Assembly (NCBI GenBank): GCA_040754075.1
Contig: JBFMDH010000039.1
Span: 1-64,000 of the forward strand
Origin: Acidobacteriota bacterium
GTDB lineage: Bacteria; Acidobacteriota; Blastocatellia; UBA7656
Direction: 5' to 3'
DNA: 64,000 nt
Made by a program: the position numbers and the translations under genes. Under the pieces are notes generated by a model. That model had not been told where the DNA came from. It saw only the letters and a program-made list of their open reading frames with translations, and did no database searches. Below are positions 18,010 to 27,130 of this stretch, one piece after another (position 1 is the stretch's first letter; every line of letters starts with the position of its first letter).

Positions 18010-20400
18010 ATGAAAAAGCGTTTAACAGTTAAATTTGGTTTTTCAATATTCCTACTTTCAATTTTAGTTTTCTCTATTCACTCGATTAATGCTCAAGACG
18101 CGCGCGACCGGCGCATTAAAATTAAAGTCGGTGAAACCCCTGATGAAGCCAGCAAAAATACCGAGGTTCAATTGTGGGGCGTCATCATTGGTGTTTCGCA
18201 ATACAAATATGGCGATCAAACCACCAAAGAAGGCGAGATTCCCAATCTGAAAAATGCCGGGGATGATGCGCAGGCGATGTACGATTTTTTGCGTAGCCCG
18301 AACGGCGGCGGCTTCCGCGATGTCAGTGACGGCGGACGTTTGATTCTGCTTAAAGATGAAAACGCCACCAAAGCGAATGTTGAAAAAGCTTTGAATACCT
18401 TGCGGCAGACGCGACCAAACGACTATTTCATCATTTACATTGCGGCGCACGGCGCGCTGGTGCCACAAGCCAATCCGCAAACCCGCGCCACTGAAGAAAT
18501 CCCTTATTTCGTTTTGCACGACACTAACCTTGGCGATATGTCGAACACCGCGATTCGCATGGATGCTTTTCGCAAACTGGTGAGCGAAATTTCTGCGAAA
18601 AAAGGCTTGGTGATATCCGACACCTGTCACAGCGCCGGTGTGCAATTGCAGGGGCGCGGCATCAACATCACCAAACGCGCCAATTCGCGTTACCTTGAAG
18701 AGATGAGCAAAATTCCAAGCGGCGTCGGTTTCCTTTCAGCCGCCGACCAGACCGAACTTTCCTATGAACTCGATACCTTGAATGCCGGGGTGTTTACCTA
18801 CTCGGTGCTCGAAGGTTTGCGCGGGCTTGCCGATACCAACAGCGATAACGTCGTCAATTTTAAAGAGCTGAAAGATTACGTTAGCGATAAGGTTGCCGAG
18901 ATGACCGAACGCCGCCAGCGTCCGCAGGGCAATGTGACCTCGGTTGAAGCCAATTATATTCCGATTTCAATCGTCAATTATGCGAGCGAAAAAACTGCGC
19001 CTGCGAGTAACTATGGATTGCTGGTGATTCGCACGCCGGATGTTGATGGCGTCGAAGTCGCAATCAATGGCAAGCCGGTCGCTACGCTCGATAGTCGCAT
19101 TCCGAATACCGTGAAGGTCGAAGCCGGAACCCAGACGCTTTCATTTTCAAAAGGCGCGATGAAGCGCAGCATTCAAGCCAGTGTCGAACCCGGCAAATCG
19201 AAACTTGTGGAAATCAATCTCAGTTTCAGCGAAGGCGATGAGGATTCGTTGATTGAATCTGCGAATAAGCAGATCAACGTCTTCTTGCGTGAAGACCGCG
19301 AGCCATCCAAAGACGCCAAAGATTTATTCCAAAAAGGCGTCGATAGTTTCAACAAACAACGATTCGCTGAAGCGATTGCGACGCTCAACAAAGCGATTCA
19401 AAGCAATGGCGGCGCGTATGCTGATGCCTTCGTGTATCGCGGACGGGCACAACAATCGTTGAGCGATAATCGCGGGGCGGTTGAAAGTTTTCGCCAGGCG
19501 ATTGCGCTTCGCCCGACTGATTTTGAAACCCGAACCTTGCTTGCCGAAGCGCGGTTCAATATCGGCGATAATGTTGACGAAATCGTTACGGAACTTCGCG
19601 AGGTCATCAAACGTCATCCGAATTTCGGTTTTGCCAGAGTCGTGCTGGCAGATGTGTTATTGTGGCGCGGCGAGGCGATTGGCGCGGAGTTGCAACTGAA
19701 AGCCGCGATTCGCAGCAATCCCAAACTGCCGCCCGCGCATATGATTCTGGCGGATGTGCTCACCTATCAGGATTCGTTTGAAAAACAGAAAGAGGCGACG
19801 GTCGAAGCGCAAAAGGCGCTGGAATTGTTTGATGAGGTTGCCAAAAAACAGGTATCGGCGGCGCGCGGTCTGAAACGCCTTTCGCTTTCGCATATTCTTT
19901 TCGGCGGCGCGCGTTACGAAAACAAAAAAGCGATGGCTGAGGTCAACTATATTTTGGGCAAGACCAAAACCCGTCTGGTCGAATATGCTACGAATAACGC
20001 CAAATCGCTGCCCGAAAGCGCGACGCTTTTACAACAATCCAATGGTCATTTGCAGGAAGCCATGAAACTTGCCCAGGCAAGCGGCGATAAACGCCGCCAG
20101 GTTCTGGTAATGGCGACCCTGGCACAGAACGATTTTTTGCGCGGCGATGTGGCGCTGGCAGTTAAGAACGGCGAAGCGACGTTAAAAGCTGCGGAAGCGA
20201 CCCCCGAACTCAGTATGTGTGAAGTCTATTTGACGCTTTCAAATGCCTACAACAGTGACCAGAAGTACCCGAAAGCGGCAGAGCAGCTGCAAAAATTTAT
20301 TAATTCCTGTGGCAATCAATTGACCGCCGACGAGCGTCAAAGATTTGAGGAAGATTTAGCGCAACTCAAGAAACAAAAGGAAGCCAATCGCAAGAAGTAA
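18010..20400 (+). CDS. Secreted caspase-like (C14) protease with TPR repeats
   Basis: About 796 residues. A signal peptide (FSIFLLSILVFSIHSINA) is followed by a caspase-like p20 domain (about 52-310). Its catalytic dyad is intact: H147 in IYIAAHGA and C206 in SDTCHSAG. A PEGA-like segment (NYGLLVIRTPDVDGVEVAINGK) follows, then at least six tetratricopeptide-type helical repeats (from KDLFQKGVDSFNKQRFAEAI) to a lysine-rich end. The frame is open to 17893, but the ATG at 18010 has GAGG five bases upstream and begins a proper signal peptide. Metacaspase-like proteases usually cleave after basic residues; the substrate is unknown. It sits between the FecR/Ig gene and the sigma/anti-sigma pair. 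Confidence 0.88.
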   Translation: MKKRLTVKFGFSIFLLSILVFSIHSINAQDARDRRIKIKVGETPDEASKNTEVQLWGVIIGVSQYKYGDQTTKEGEIPNLKNAGDDAQAMYDFLRSPNGGGFRDVSDGGRLILLKDENATKANVEKALNTLRQTRPNDYFIIYIAAHGALVPQANPQTRATEEIPYFVLHDTNLGDMSNTAIRMDAFRKLVSEISAKKGLVISDTCHSAGVQLQGRGINITKRANSRYLEEMSKIPSGVGFLSAADQTELSYELDTLNAGVFTYSVLEGLRGLADTNSDNVVNFKELKDYVSDKVAEMTERRQRPQGNVTSVEANYIPISIVNYASEKTAPASNYGLLVIRTPDVDGVEVAINGKPVATLDSRIPNTVKVEAGTQTLSFSKGAMKRSIQASVEPGKSKLVEINLSFSEGDEDSLIESANKQINVFLREDREPSKDAKDLFQKGVDSFNKQRFAEAIATLNKAIQSNGGAYADAFVYRGRAQQSLSDNRGAVESFRQAIALRPTDFETRTLLAEARFNIGDNVDEIVTELREVIKRHPNFGFARVVLADVLLWRGEAIGAELQLKAAIRSNPKLPPAHMILADVLTYQDSFEKQKEATVEAQKALELFDEVAKKQVSAARGLKRLSLSHILFGGARYENKKAMAEVNYILGKTKTRLVEYATNNAKSLPESATLLQQSNGHLQEAMKLAQASGDKRRQVLVMATLAQNDFLRGDVALAVKNGEATLKAAEATPELSMCEVYLTLSNAYNSDQKYPKAAEQLQKFINSCGNQLTADERQRFEEDLAQLKKQKEANRKK

Positions 20401-20499
20401 TTTTTAGCAAATAAGGCTTTTATTTGTTCTGGTTATTTGAACTAAGTGATATATTTTTGAAGCAACCGAACCGGAGATGACCGCATCACAGCGCGTGTC

Positions 20500-21096
20500 A
20501 TGAACTTGATAACCCAAACTTTAACGATGCCAGTGATTGTAGAACGGACTGAACCTGCGCCCGATGCCGATTTGGTGAAAGCCGCAGCCGAGGGCGATGT
20601 CGATGCCTTCGAGCAGCTTTATCATTTACACAACCGACGTGTCTTCTCGCTGTGTATGCGCATGCTTGGCAGCACCACCCAGGCAGAAGACCTCACGCAG
20701 GAAGTCTTCCTACAGGTTTTCAGAAAATTGAGCAGCTTTCGCGGTGAATCGCAATTTACCACCTGGTTGCATCGCTTGACGGTCAATCAGGTGTTGATGC
20801 ATTTTCGCAAACGCGGCGTAAAGCTGGAACATACTAGCGGAGAAGGCGATTTTACCAATGTCACGGATACGCCCATACAAAGCACCCGGCGCGTATCGAT
20901 GGTTGACCGGATTGCTCTTGAAAAAGCCATTGCGGAATTGCCACCCGGTTATCGCACGGTATTCGTTTTGCACGATGTCGAAGGCTACGAGCACGAAGAG
21001 ATTTCACATATCCTGAAAGTCAGCATCGGGACATCGAAATCGCAACTCCATAAAGCGCGAATGCGGTTGCGAGAATTATTGAAGGTTCAAAATTAA
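20500..21096 (+). CDS. ECF RNA polymerase sigma factor (SigW/RpoE type)
   Basis: A sigma-70 family factor of 198 residues with only regions 2 and 4. Region 2 (about 33-105) includes [31 protein letters not shown] and the promoter-melting stretch [14 protein letters not shown]. Region 4 (about 135-195) includes [20 protein letters not shown] and the helix-turn-helix [20 protein letters not shown]. It is followed 73 bp later by a zinc-finger anti-sigma factor, the usual arrangement in which the membrane partner holds the sigma factor inactive. The 100-bp upstream gap may carry an autoregulated promoter, but I cannot assign boxes with confidence. Confidence 0.92.
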   Translation: MNLITQTLTMPVIVERTEPAPDADLVKAAAEGDVDAFEQLYHLHNRRVFSLCMRMLGSTTQAEDLTQEVFLQVFRKLSSFRGESQFTTWLHRLTVNQVLMHFRKRGVKLEHTSGEGDFTNVTDTPIQSTRRVSMVDRIALEKAIAELPPGYRTVFVLHDVEGYEHEEISHILKVSIGTSKSQLHKARMRLRELLKVQN

Positions 21097-21169
21097 CCAG
21101 AAGGGTTGAGGGTATGACAGACTATGGCATCGCTGAGTGCCCGGCGATTTTCGACAAGAGTTAAAAACC

Positions 21170-21850
21170 ATGAATTGCAATGAGTGTTTAGAAGTAATTT
21201 CAGAATATGTGGACGGCATGCTGGAACTGGGCGCGCAGACTAAAATCGAGCGCCATCTGGCAGATTGCGAAAGTTGTCGCGCGGTGCGCGATGACTTGTT
21301 GCAAATCGTTCATTTCAGCGGGCAATTACCCATGCAAGCGCCCACCAGAGACTTATGGGTAGGCATCAAAACCCAGATCGAAGCTGACCGTCCAAAGACC
21401 TATTTAGCACGGGCGAAACACTGGTGGCAGCAACTGCATAACCGCGATTTGTATTTTACGGTGCCGCGAATGGCAGCCCTTGCGGCTTCGTTTATTTTAC
21501 TCGTTGTCGTCGGTGTCACGATATTTAAAAACTTTTCACCCAATGCGAATCAAGTGGTGAATGGAAATGTTTCGCCAGCCCAGCAAGAGCATCTTGGATT
21601 TAAAGATTTGGAACCTTATGAAAAACGCATCGGTGAGTTGAAAGAAGCGGTTGAACAGAAGAAAAAAAACTGGGATGCCAATTTACAATTATCGTTTGAA
21701 CGCAGCATGATTTCGGTTGAAGACTCATTGAACGAAAGCCGCCGAGAATTTAACAATAATCCGTCGGATGAAAATTGTCGCGAATTGCTCATCAATGCTT
21801 ATCGCGAAAAAGTCCGGGTTCTCGAAGGTTTCGCTGATTTCAAGCAATAA
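21170..21850 (+). CDS. Zinc-finger membrane anti-sigma factor
   Basis: A protein of 226 residues. The N-terminal zinc-binding anti-sigma domain (residues about 1-40) has MNCNECLEVISEYVDG followed by HLADCESC, the HxxxCxxC ligands of zf-HC2 proteins. One transmembrane helix (MAALAASFILLVVVGVTIF) is followed by a glutamate/lysine-rich, probably coiled-coil periplasmic part (ELKEAVEQKKKNWDANLQL). The frame opens at 21137, but the ATG at 21170 begins the zinc-finger. It should bind and inhibit the sigma factor encoded just upstream. Release probably requires proteolysis or an envelope signal, by analogy with the family. Confidence 0.88.
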   Translation: MNCNECLEVISEYVDGMLELGAQTKIERHLADCESCRAVRDDLLQIVHFSGQLPMQAPTRDLWVGIKTQIEADRPKTYLARAKHWWQQLHNRDLYFTVPRMAALAASFILLVVVGVTIFKNFSPNANQVVNGNVSPAQQEHLGFKDLEPYEKRIGELKEAVEQKKKNWDANLQLSFERSMISVEDSLNESRREFNNNPSDENCRELLINAYREKVRVLEGFADFKQ

Positions 21851-21858
21851 TAAAATCT

Positions 21859-22638
21859 ATGGTAGTGTTTATGCTCCGCTCTGAATTCGCATGGAATAAA
21901 AAAAATATGGGCAATGTGATTGAACGTGCAGGAATATTTTTTATCCTCACGAGTTGTTTATTACTGCTCACGAGTGTTGGTTATGCATCCGAACCGCCCG
22001 CGAAATTTGAACGCACCTATAACACTACCGGTCGTGCGCATCTGACCATTTCAAATATCAACGGCTCGATTAATGTCACGGCGTGGAATCGCAAAGCGAT
22101 TTCCGTATTCGCTAAAAATGACGCCTCAGCGCCGATTTCTGAACAGGTCACCGGCGATAACATTTCACTGAGCGTAAGAAAATCACTGACCCCCGGAAGA
22201 GCCGATTTTCAAATCTATGCGCCTGCCGAGACCTCCATACAGCTTAATAATTACATCGGGCAAATCGAAGTGCGCGGAGTGCGCGGCGATGTGAAAATCA
22301 AATCCTTCGATAGTGAAATTCGTTTGATTGAAGTCCGCCTTCCTTCGGCGGATGTCAGTGTCACGACCGGCGACATTTTTTTTGATGGAGAACTTGCGGG
22401 CGATGGTCCTTACACGTTTCAAACCCTCAGAGGCGATGTCGATGTCAGTCTGCCATCGGGCACGTCGTTTCAACTTTCGACCCGCGCCTTGAGTGAAAAT
22501 ATCAATCTGGGTGATTTCATGAATTCGTTGACCGGAACCAATCGCGCGCCGAAAGGCATCACCGGAACCCATCTGAAAGGTGGACCACGATTGAATCTGA
22601 TTACCTTTAACGGAAGAATTTTGCTGCATAAAAAATAG
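21859..22638 (+). CDS. DUF4097-like secreted beta-helix protein
   Basis: A protein of up to 259 residues; the likely working start is the ATG at 21907, which directly begins a signal peptide (GIFFILTSCLLLLTSVGYA). The rest is a repetitive beta-strand pattern (LTISNINGSINVTAWNRK, IEVRGVRGDVKIKSFDSEIR, DVSVTTGDIFFDGEL). This is typical of the DUF4097/putative adhesin family. Genes of this family commonly sit in sigma/anti-sigma operons, as here (9 bases after the anti-sigma stop). It is probably the third gene of the operon and an envelope component. Molecular function is not known. Confidence 0.8.
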   Translation: MVVFMLRSEFAWNKKNMGNVIERAGIFFILTSCLLLLTSVGYASEPPAKFERTYNTTGRAHLTISNINGSINVTAWNRKAISVFAKNDASAPISEQVTGDNISLSVRKSLTPGRADFQIYAPAETSIQLNNYIGQIEVRGVRGDVKIKSFDSEIRLIEVRLPSADVSVTTGDIFFDGELAGDGPYTFQTLRGDVDVSLPSGTSFQLSTRALSENINLGDFMNSLTGTNRAPKGITGTHLKGGPRLNLITFNGRILLHKK

Positions 22639-22662
22639 CCATTGCTTGATCCTCCAAACTGC

Positions 22663-22698
22663 AAAAGCCGCAAGAGCTAAAACCCTTGCGGCTTTTTT
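22663..22698. terminator. Bidirectional intrinsic terminator
   Basis: A hairpin with arms AAAGCCGCAAG and CTTGCGGCTTT followed by a T-run on the plus strand and preceded by an A-run. It can serve both the sigma operon (plus) and the convergent DUF5666 gene (minus). Confidence 0.8.
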
Positions 22699-22784
22699 AT
22701 TACTGAGGTTGAGGAGGCGGTCTTCGATGCATCTGGTAATTCGTCGCGGTCAAAGACTGCTTCCTCAACGAGTTTTCAATCCTT

Positions 22785-24062
22785 TTAGAAGCTGTCGCGA
22801 AGGATGACTTTGGTTGCCAGCACTGAACCATCGGCTAAGGTCAAGCCTTTGACTTTTACCGATTTGCCGACTGAAAAAGCGCCGTGTTCGGTTGACAGTT
22901 TGGTCGTCGTCGTGACGTGAATGGTGCGGTCTTTGACTTTCCAATCGCCAATTAAGGTTGGGTCGCCTGGCAAGGTTTGAATCGCGCCTTTGACGCTTAA
23001 TGAATCGCCTTCACCCGAACGGCTGCTGCTGCCAACCGAAGAGGCTGTCTTCACTTCGATAGTCGCAGCATCCAGAGACCCATCCGCGCGTGTGGTGCCT
23101 TTGACTTCGACGAGAACGCCAACCGCTACTTGCCCGTGTTCGAGATTGATAATAGTCGAACTGGTGACGTGAACCGTGCGTCCGCTGACACTCCAATCGC
23201 CGATTAAACCGCTTGGAAAACTCTGAACGATGCCGTGCAATTCGTTGCGGTCATCATCCTGCCCGCCGCCGCCGCTGCCACTGCCACTGCCGCCGCCGCT
23301 TGAACTGCCGGATTTCACTTCGATGCTGGTGGCATCCATTGAACCGTCGGTTCGCATACTGCCTTTGACTTCGACGAGTGCGCCGACCACTGCCGCGCCA
23401 TGTTCTAAATTGATCATTGTTGATGAGGTAACGTGAATCGCGCGTCCGCCAACCTGCCAATCCCCTATGAGTCCGCTGGATGGCAATTGTTCGATGATCG
23501 CGGTAATTTCACTTCGCCCGTCACCCCCCGTTGCACTTGATTGAATTTCAATTTTGGTAGCATCCATCGACCCATCGGCTCGCAACGTGCCTTTCACTTC
23601 GGCAAATGCGCCGACAGCAACCGGCCCGACTTCGGCTTCAATACGGGTTGAAGCGGTCGCGTGAATTACTTTACCGCCGATTTGCCAGTCACCCACAAAC
23701 GATGAGGGGAAACTTTGAATGGTGCCTTTAAAGCTGATGTCGCCCGGTGAAGGATTGGGCGATGCCTGACGCAATTCGATTTCGGTTGCATCGATTGAGC
23801 CGTCGCTGCGCGGGAAACCTTCGACCTTGACGGTCGCGCCAACGGTGATGACGCCGTCTTCGTGATTGATAATTGTCGAACTCGATGCGTGCACCACTTT
23901 ATCGGCAACGCGCCAATCGCCAATGAATCCGCCGCTCGGCAAGGCTTGCACGATTCCCGTGAATTTAACATCTTCAGTAAAAGTTAAAGCGGATGAATGA
24001 ATCGGCAATAAACTTAAAACCAGAATCAATAAGCTTGATAATTTAACAAAACTACTTCTCAT
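22785..24062 (-). CDS. Secreted protein with five DUF5666-like repeats
   Basis: About 425 residues: a signal peptide (SLLILVLSLLPIHSSA) and five tandem units of about 70-85 residues. Each unit opens like FTGIVQALPS, continues IGDWRVADKVVHASSSTIIN and closes like VKVEGFPRSDGSIDATEIEL. This matches the DUF5666 pattern of OB-like beta domains. A glycine/serine linker (SGSSSGGGSGSGSGGGGQ) separates units three and four. The start is uncertain: ATG at 24071 or 24062; GGAGG is better placed for 24062. An envelope or extracellular role is likely; no binding partner is known. Confidence 0.75.
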   Translation of the reverse strand: MRSSFVKLSSLLILVLSLLPIHSSALTFTEDVKFTGIVQALPSGGFIGDWRVADKVVHASSSTIINHEDGVITVGATVKVEGFPRSDGSIDATEIELRQASPNPSPGDISFKGTIQSFPSSFVGDWQIGGKVIHATASTRIEAEVGPVAVGAFAEVKGTLRADGSMDATKIEIQSSATGGDGRSEITAIIEQLPSSGLIGDWQVGGRAIHVTSSTMINLEHGAAVVGALVEVKGSMRTDGSMDATSIEVKSGSSSGGGSGSGSGGGGQDDDRNELHGIVQSFPSGLIGDWSVSGRTVHVTSSTIINLEHGQVAVGVLVEVKGTTRADGSLDAATIEVKTASSVGSSSRSGEGDSLSVKGAIQTLPGDPTLIGDWKVKDRTIHVTTTTKLSTEHGAFSVGKSVKVKGLTLADGSVLATKVILRDSF

Positions 24063-24195
24063 AAATTGCATGACCTCCAAATTGTCGTGACTGTAATTTT
24101 CTCCGGCCCTCACTCTCACAAAACAGTAGAGCGATGGGGGTGGAGAAAAATACCGGAAATTTATGGCTTGAATTTTTTAGTGAACAAATAAATAA

Positions 24196-24214
24196 GGGCA
24201 GGTGATGCCTGCCC
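24196..24214 (-). terminator. Intrinsic terminator of the amidohydrolase operon
   Basis: Arms GGGCAGG and CCTGCCC around a five-base loop. On the minus strand they are followed by TTATTTATTTG, 28 bp downstream of the last amidohydrolase stop. Confidence 0.6.
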
Positions 24215-24242
24215 ATTGAAGTAAATAAATTGGAAAGCCGGA

Positions 24243-25562
24243 TTACGGTCGGGCTTTGTATTTATCGTTCAACTCGGTGTGCTTGCTTGTAAGCGGCACC
24301 TGTTTTCCGTTAATGAAGAGGTATTTGATTTGCGTGAGGATTTCCAGCGGGTCGCCATCAGTGACAATTAAATTGGCGATTTTGCCGGTTTCAATGGAAC
24401 CGATTTTATCGGCGACGCCCCAGATTTCCGCTGCATTGATGGTCACGGCTTTGAGCGCGTCCTCTTTCGATAAGCCGAAAGCCGCAGCCATGCCTGCGTG
24501 ATAGGGCAGGTTGCGCACATACGCCGAATCCGCAGTTTGAAACGCAATCTTGACGCCCGCTTTGACCAGCAATCCGGGATTGGTGAACGGCGCATCGTAA
24601 CCGTCGTCTTCGTTCGACGGGAAACGCAGAATCGGTCCAACAATGACCGGCACGTTATTCGCTTTGAGCAACTCGGCAACCTGATTGGCTTCGACGCCGC
24701 CGGAGATGATCAGTTTCAAGCCCAACTCTTTGGCGAATTCAACGGCGCGTTTGATGTCGCGGGCGCTGTTGGCATTAACCACCACGGGTATTTGCCCGCG
24801 CACCACGGGAATCAAGGCATCCTTTTTCAAATCGACATCGAGTTTCGGAAGACTGGCATCTTTGGCGCGGGCGTCTTTGGCATCGCCATAGGCTTTGGCG
24901 TCAAGCAAGGTTTTTTTCAATCCTTCGATTTGCCGGTCTTGTTGACGGCGCAACTCGGTAATCGAACGTTGCCCGCCGCCGAACCCGCCGAATCCGCCAC
25001 CGCGTCCACCACCTGCGCCGGGCCAGTTGATGTGCATTGCCACAGGGGTTTTCAAAGTCAACTCTTTCCATGTCCAACCATCGAGATTGATGAGCGCGCT
25101 TTGCCCGGCAATGGTGCCGCCTTGCGGAGCGCTGAGCGTCGTGGTGATGCCGTTCACGCGAGCCACCGGAATGTGTGAGCTTTCGGCGTGAATGGACACA
25201 TTGACGTGAACGTTGGCATTGTTGTCGCTGATTTCCGAAGTGTCTTGACCGCCGGCAACCGAACCGATTTCTTCAAGTCCCATTGTGGTGCCTGAATCAA
25301 TCATGCCGGGGTAAACCGAAAGCCCTGTGCCGTCGATGACTTTGGCTCCCGATGGCACGGCAACGCCTGCGCCAACTGCCGCGATTTTACCGTTCTGAAT
25401 AACCACAGTGCCTTTTTCAATGGTCGCGCCGGTGACCGTGACAATCCTGGCATTGCGAATCGCATAGGTATCATTCGCTTGCGCAGCAGTTTGAAACGGC
25501 GCAAGGCAAACGGTCATCAAAAACATTGCGAGTACGAAAAAAGCCTTGATTTTATTGGTCAT
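24243..25562 (-). CDS. Amidohydrolase-superfamily protein lacking the HxH motif
   Basis: A protein of 439 residues with a signal peptide ([22 protein letters not shown]) and the imidazolonepropionase-like fold. The N-terminal beta-domain ([20 protein letters not shown]) and C-terminal [26 protein letters not shown] are clear. Where the family has the metal-binding HxH after YPGMID, this protein has SGTTMG, and later histidine positions are also replaced (VVNAN, IISGG). It is therefore probably not a classical metal-dependent hydrolase. A glycine-rich loop ([14 protein letters not shown]) is inserted. Its start overlaps the stop of the upstream, metal-competent paralogue by 4 bases, suggesting a paired active/inactive complex. 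Confidence 0.8.
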   Translation of the reverse strand: MTNKIKAFFVLAMFLMTVCLAPFQTAAQANDTYAIRNARIVTVTGATIEKGTVVIQNGKIAAVGAGVAVPSGAKVIDGTGLSVYPGMIDSGTTMGLEEIGSVAGGQDTSEISDNNANVHVNVSIHAESSHIPVARVNGITTTLSAPQGGTIAGQSALINLDGWTWKELTLKTPVAMHINWPGAGGGRGGGFGGFGGGQRSITELRRQQDRQIEGLKKTLLDAKAYGDAKDARAKDASLPKLDVDLKKDALIPVVRGQIPVVVNANSARDIKRAVEFAKELGLKLIISGGVEANQVAELLKANNVPVIVGPILRFPSNEDDGYDAPFTNPGLLVKAGVKIAFQTADSAYVRNLPYHAGMAAAFGLSKEDALKAVTINAAEIWGVADKIGSIETGKIANLIVTDGDPLEILTQIKYLFINGKQVPLTSKHTELNDKYKARP

Positions 25563-27049
25563 TTCGCACCTCCATCTTCCGGGTGGTGATGACCGTCAAT
25601 GATTTCTTCGTCATTCGGCATCGGCGTCGTCGGTTGCGGTCTGCCGACAGGCGTGGTGCCGCGAGTCTCGCGCTCTTTCTTCTTCAACTCTTCTTTTTCT
25701 TTCTTTATCGCCTCGCGCATTTCCAAATCTTTTTGACGGTCGAAATAAACTTCGCCTTCGATGATGGTCATTTCAACTCGCGAATAGACCGAGAACGGAT
25801 GACCGTTGAAAATCGCGAAGTCGGCATCTTTGCCAACATCAATCGAGCCTGTACGCTTATCGATTTTGAGTTGCATCGCGGGATTGAGGGTGATGGTTCT
25901 GAGCGCCTGTTCTTCCGTGAGTCCGCCATACTTCATGGTCTTTGCGGCTTCGAGGTAAAGGCGACGCGCATGTTCGTCGGAATCCGAATTGATGGAAACG
26001 ACGACGCCTTTGTTGGTCATAATCGCCGCGTTGTAGGGAATCGCGTCGTAGGCTTCGAGTTTATACGCCCACCAATCCGAGAAGGTCGAACCGCCTGTGC
26101 CGTGCGCGGCAATCTCTTTGGCAACTTTGTAACCTTCGAGGACGTGTTGCAAGGTGGTGACTTTGAAACCGAGTTCGTCGCCGAGTTCCAGTAACATCTG
26201 AATTTCATCGGCGCGATAGCAATGCGAATGGAGCAAGCGTTTGCCTTGCAGAATTTCTACGAGGGCTTCAAGTTGTAAATCGCGACGCGGCGCAACCGCA
26301 TTCGGGTCTTTGCCTTTCGCGGCTTCGTATTCCTGCCAGTCGCGCATATATTCTTTGGCGCGAATGAAGGCTTCGCGAATAACCTCCTCAACCCCCATGC
26401 GGGTGCCGGGATAACGACGTTGTTGACCGGGAATGATGGCATTACTGTTCGAGCGTTTGGGATTTTCACCGAGCGCGAATTTGATGCCTGGCAACGCATC
26501 TTTAATGAACCATTCGTCAACCGGTTTGCCTTTTTTCAATTTGATTACCGCGTTTTGTCCGCCGATGGCATTCGCCGAACCGTGCAACACATTGCAGGTT
26601 ACGAGTCCGCCAGCGAGTTCGCGATAGACGTTGACTGCATAAGGGTCAATCACATCCTGTATGCGAACCATTGAAGTCACGGACAATGAGCCTTCGTTGA
26701 CGCTGCCTTCAACGGCAGTGTGTGAGTGGCAATCGATGATGCCCGGCGTAACATATTTGCCGGTGGCGTCAATGACCACTGCGTTGGAGTCTGTGGAGTT
26801 GACATTGGCGCCGACCGCCGCGATTTTGCCATCGCGCACCAGTATCGAACCGTTTTTAATGGTGCCGTGCGAAGCGGTCATAATCGTGGCGTTTTTAATC
26901 AGCATTTCACGCGAACCGCTGCGTTGCATCGTAGCTGTATTGGGCTGCGCTGTGCGGGTCGCTTTACGTTTGGTGGTTTTAGCAAACACCGGAAACGCCA
27001 TCACCAAAATCAGTATGAGCGATATGCCTGCATAAATTTTTGTTTTCAT
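25559..27049 (-). CDS. Secreted amidohydrolase (imidazolonepropionase-like)
   Basis: About 496 residues. The signal peptide ([16 protein letters not shown]) begins at the ATG at 27049, which has GGAGG seven bases upstream; the longer frame to 27115 is not needed. The metal-dependent hydrolase core is intact: [15 protein letters not shown] (HxH), HSHCYRADE and TLQHVLEG (His), and [12 protein letters not shown] (Asp). The C-terminal [20 protein letters not shown] is typical. It should hydrolyse C-N bonds in cyclic amides, peptides or related compounds outside the cytoplasm; the substrate cannot be read from sequence. It is the only one of three clustered paralogues with a full set of metal ligands. 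The C-terminal tail is lysine/glutamate-rich and ends with histidines (GHHHPEDGG). Confidence 0.88.
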   Translation of the reverse strand: MKTKIYAGISLILILVMAFPVFAKTTKRKATRTAQPNTATMQRSGSREMLIKNATIMTASHGTIKNGSILVRDGKIAAVGANVNSTDSNAVVIDATGKYVTPGIIDCHSHTAVEGSVNEGSLSVTSMVRIQDVIDPYAVNVYRELAGGLVTCNVLHGSANAIGGQNAVIKLKKGKPVDEWFIKDALPGIKFALGENPKRSNSNAIIPGQQRRYPGTRMGVEEVIREAFIRAKEYMRDWQEYEAAKGKDPNAVAPRRDLQLEALVEILQGKRLLHSHCYRADEIQMLLELGDELGFKVTTLQHVLEGYKVAKEIAAHGTGGSTFSDWWAYKLEAYDAIPYNAAIMTNKGVVVSINSDSDEHARRLYLEAAKTMKYGGLTEEQALRTITLNPAMQLKIDKRTGSIDVGKDADFAIFNGHPFSVYSRVEMTIIEGEVYFDRQKDLEMREAIKKEKEELKKKERETRGTTPVGRPQPTTPMPNDEEIIDGHHHPEDGGAK

Positions 27050-27101
27050 AAATCCTCCGTTCGATTGCAGATTAGCGTTACTTGAATTGCGCATCTGGAA
27101 A

Positions 27102-27129
27102 TCCGCAATTCGCAATCCGCAATCCGCAA
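27102..27129. repeat. Tandem heptamer repeat (TCCGCAA x4)
   Basis: Four head-to-tail 7-bp units (TCCGCAA, TTCGCAA, TCCGCAA, TCCGCAA) directly after the stop codon of one amidohydrolase and before the leader of the next. Confidence 0.7.
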
Positions 27130-27130
27130 T

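Noticed and set aside
24498-25178. Plus-strand frame of 226 codons
   Set aside because: Antisense to the amidohydrolase gene, whose coding signatures are clear; no conserved features of its own.
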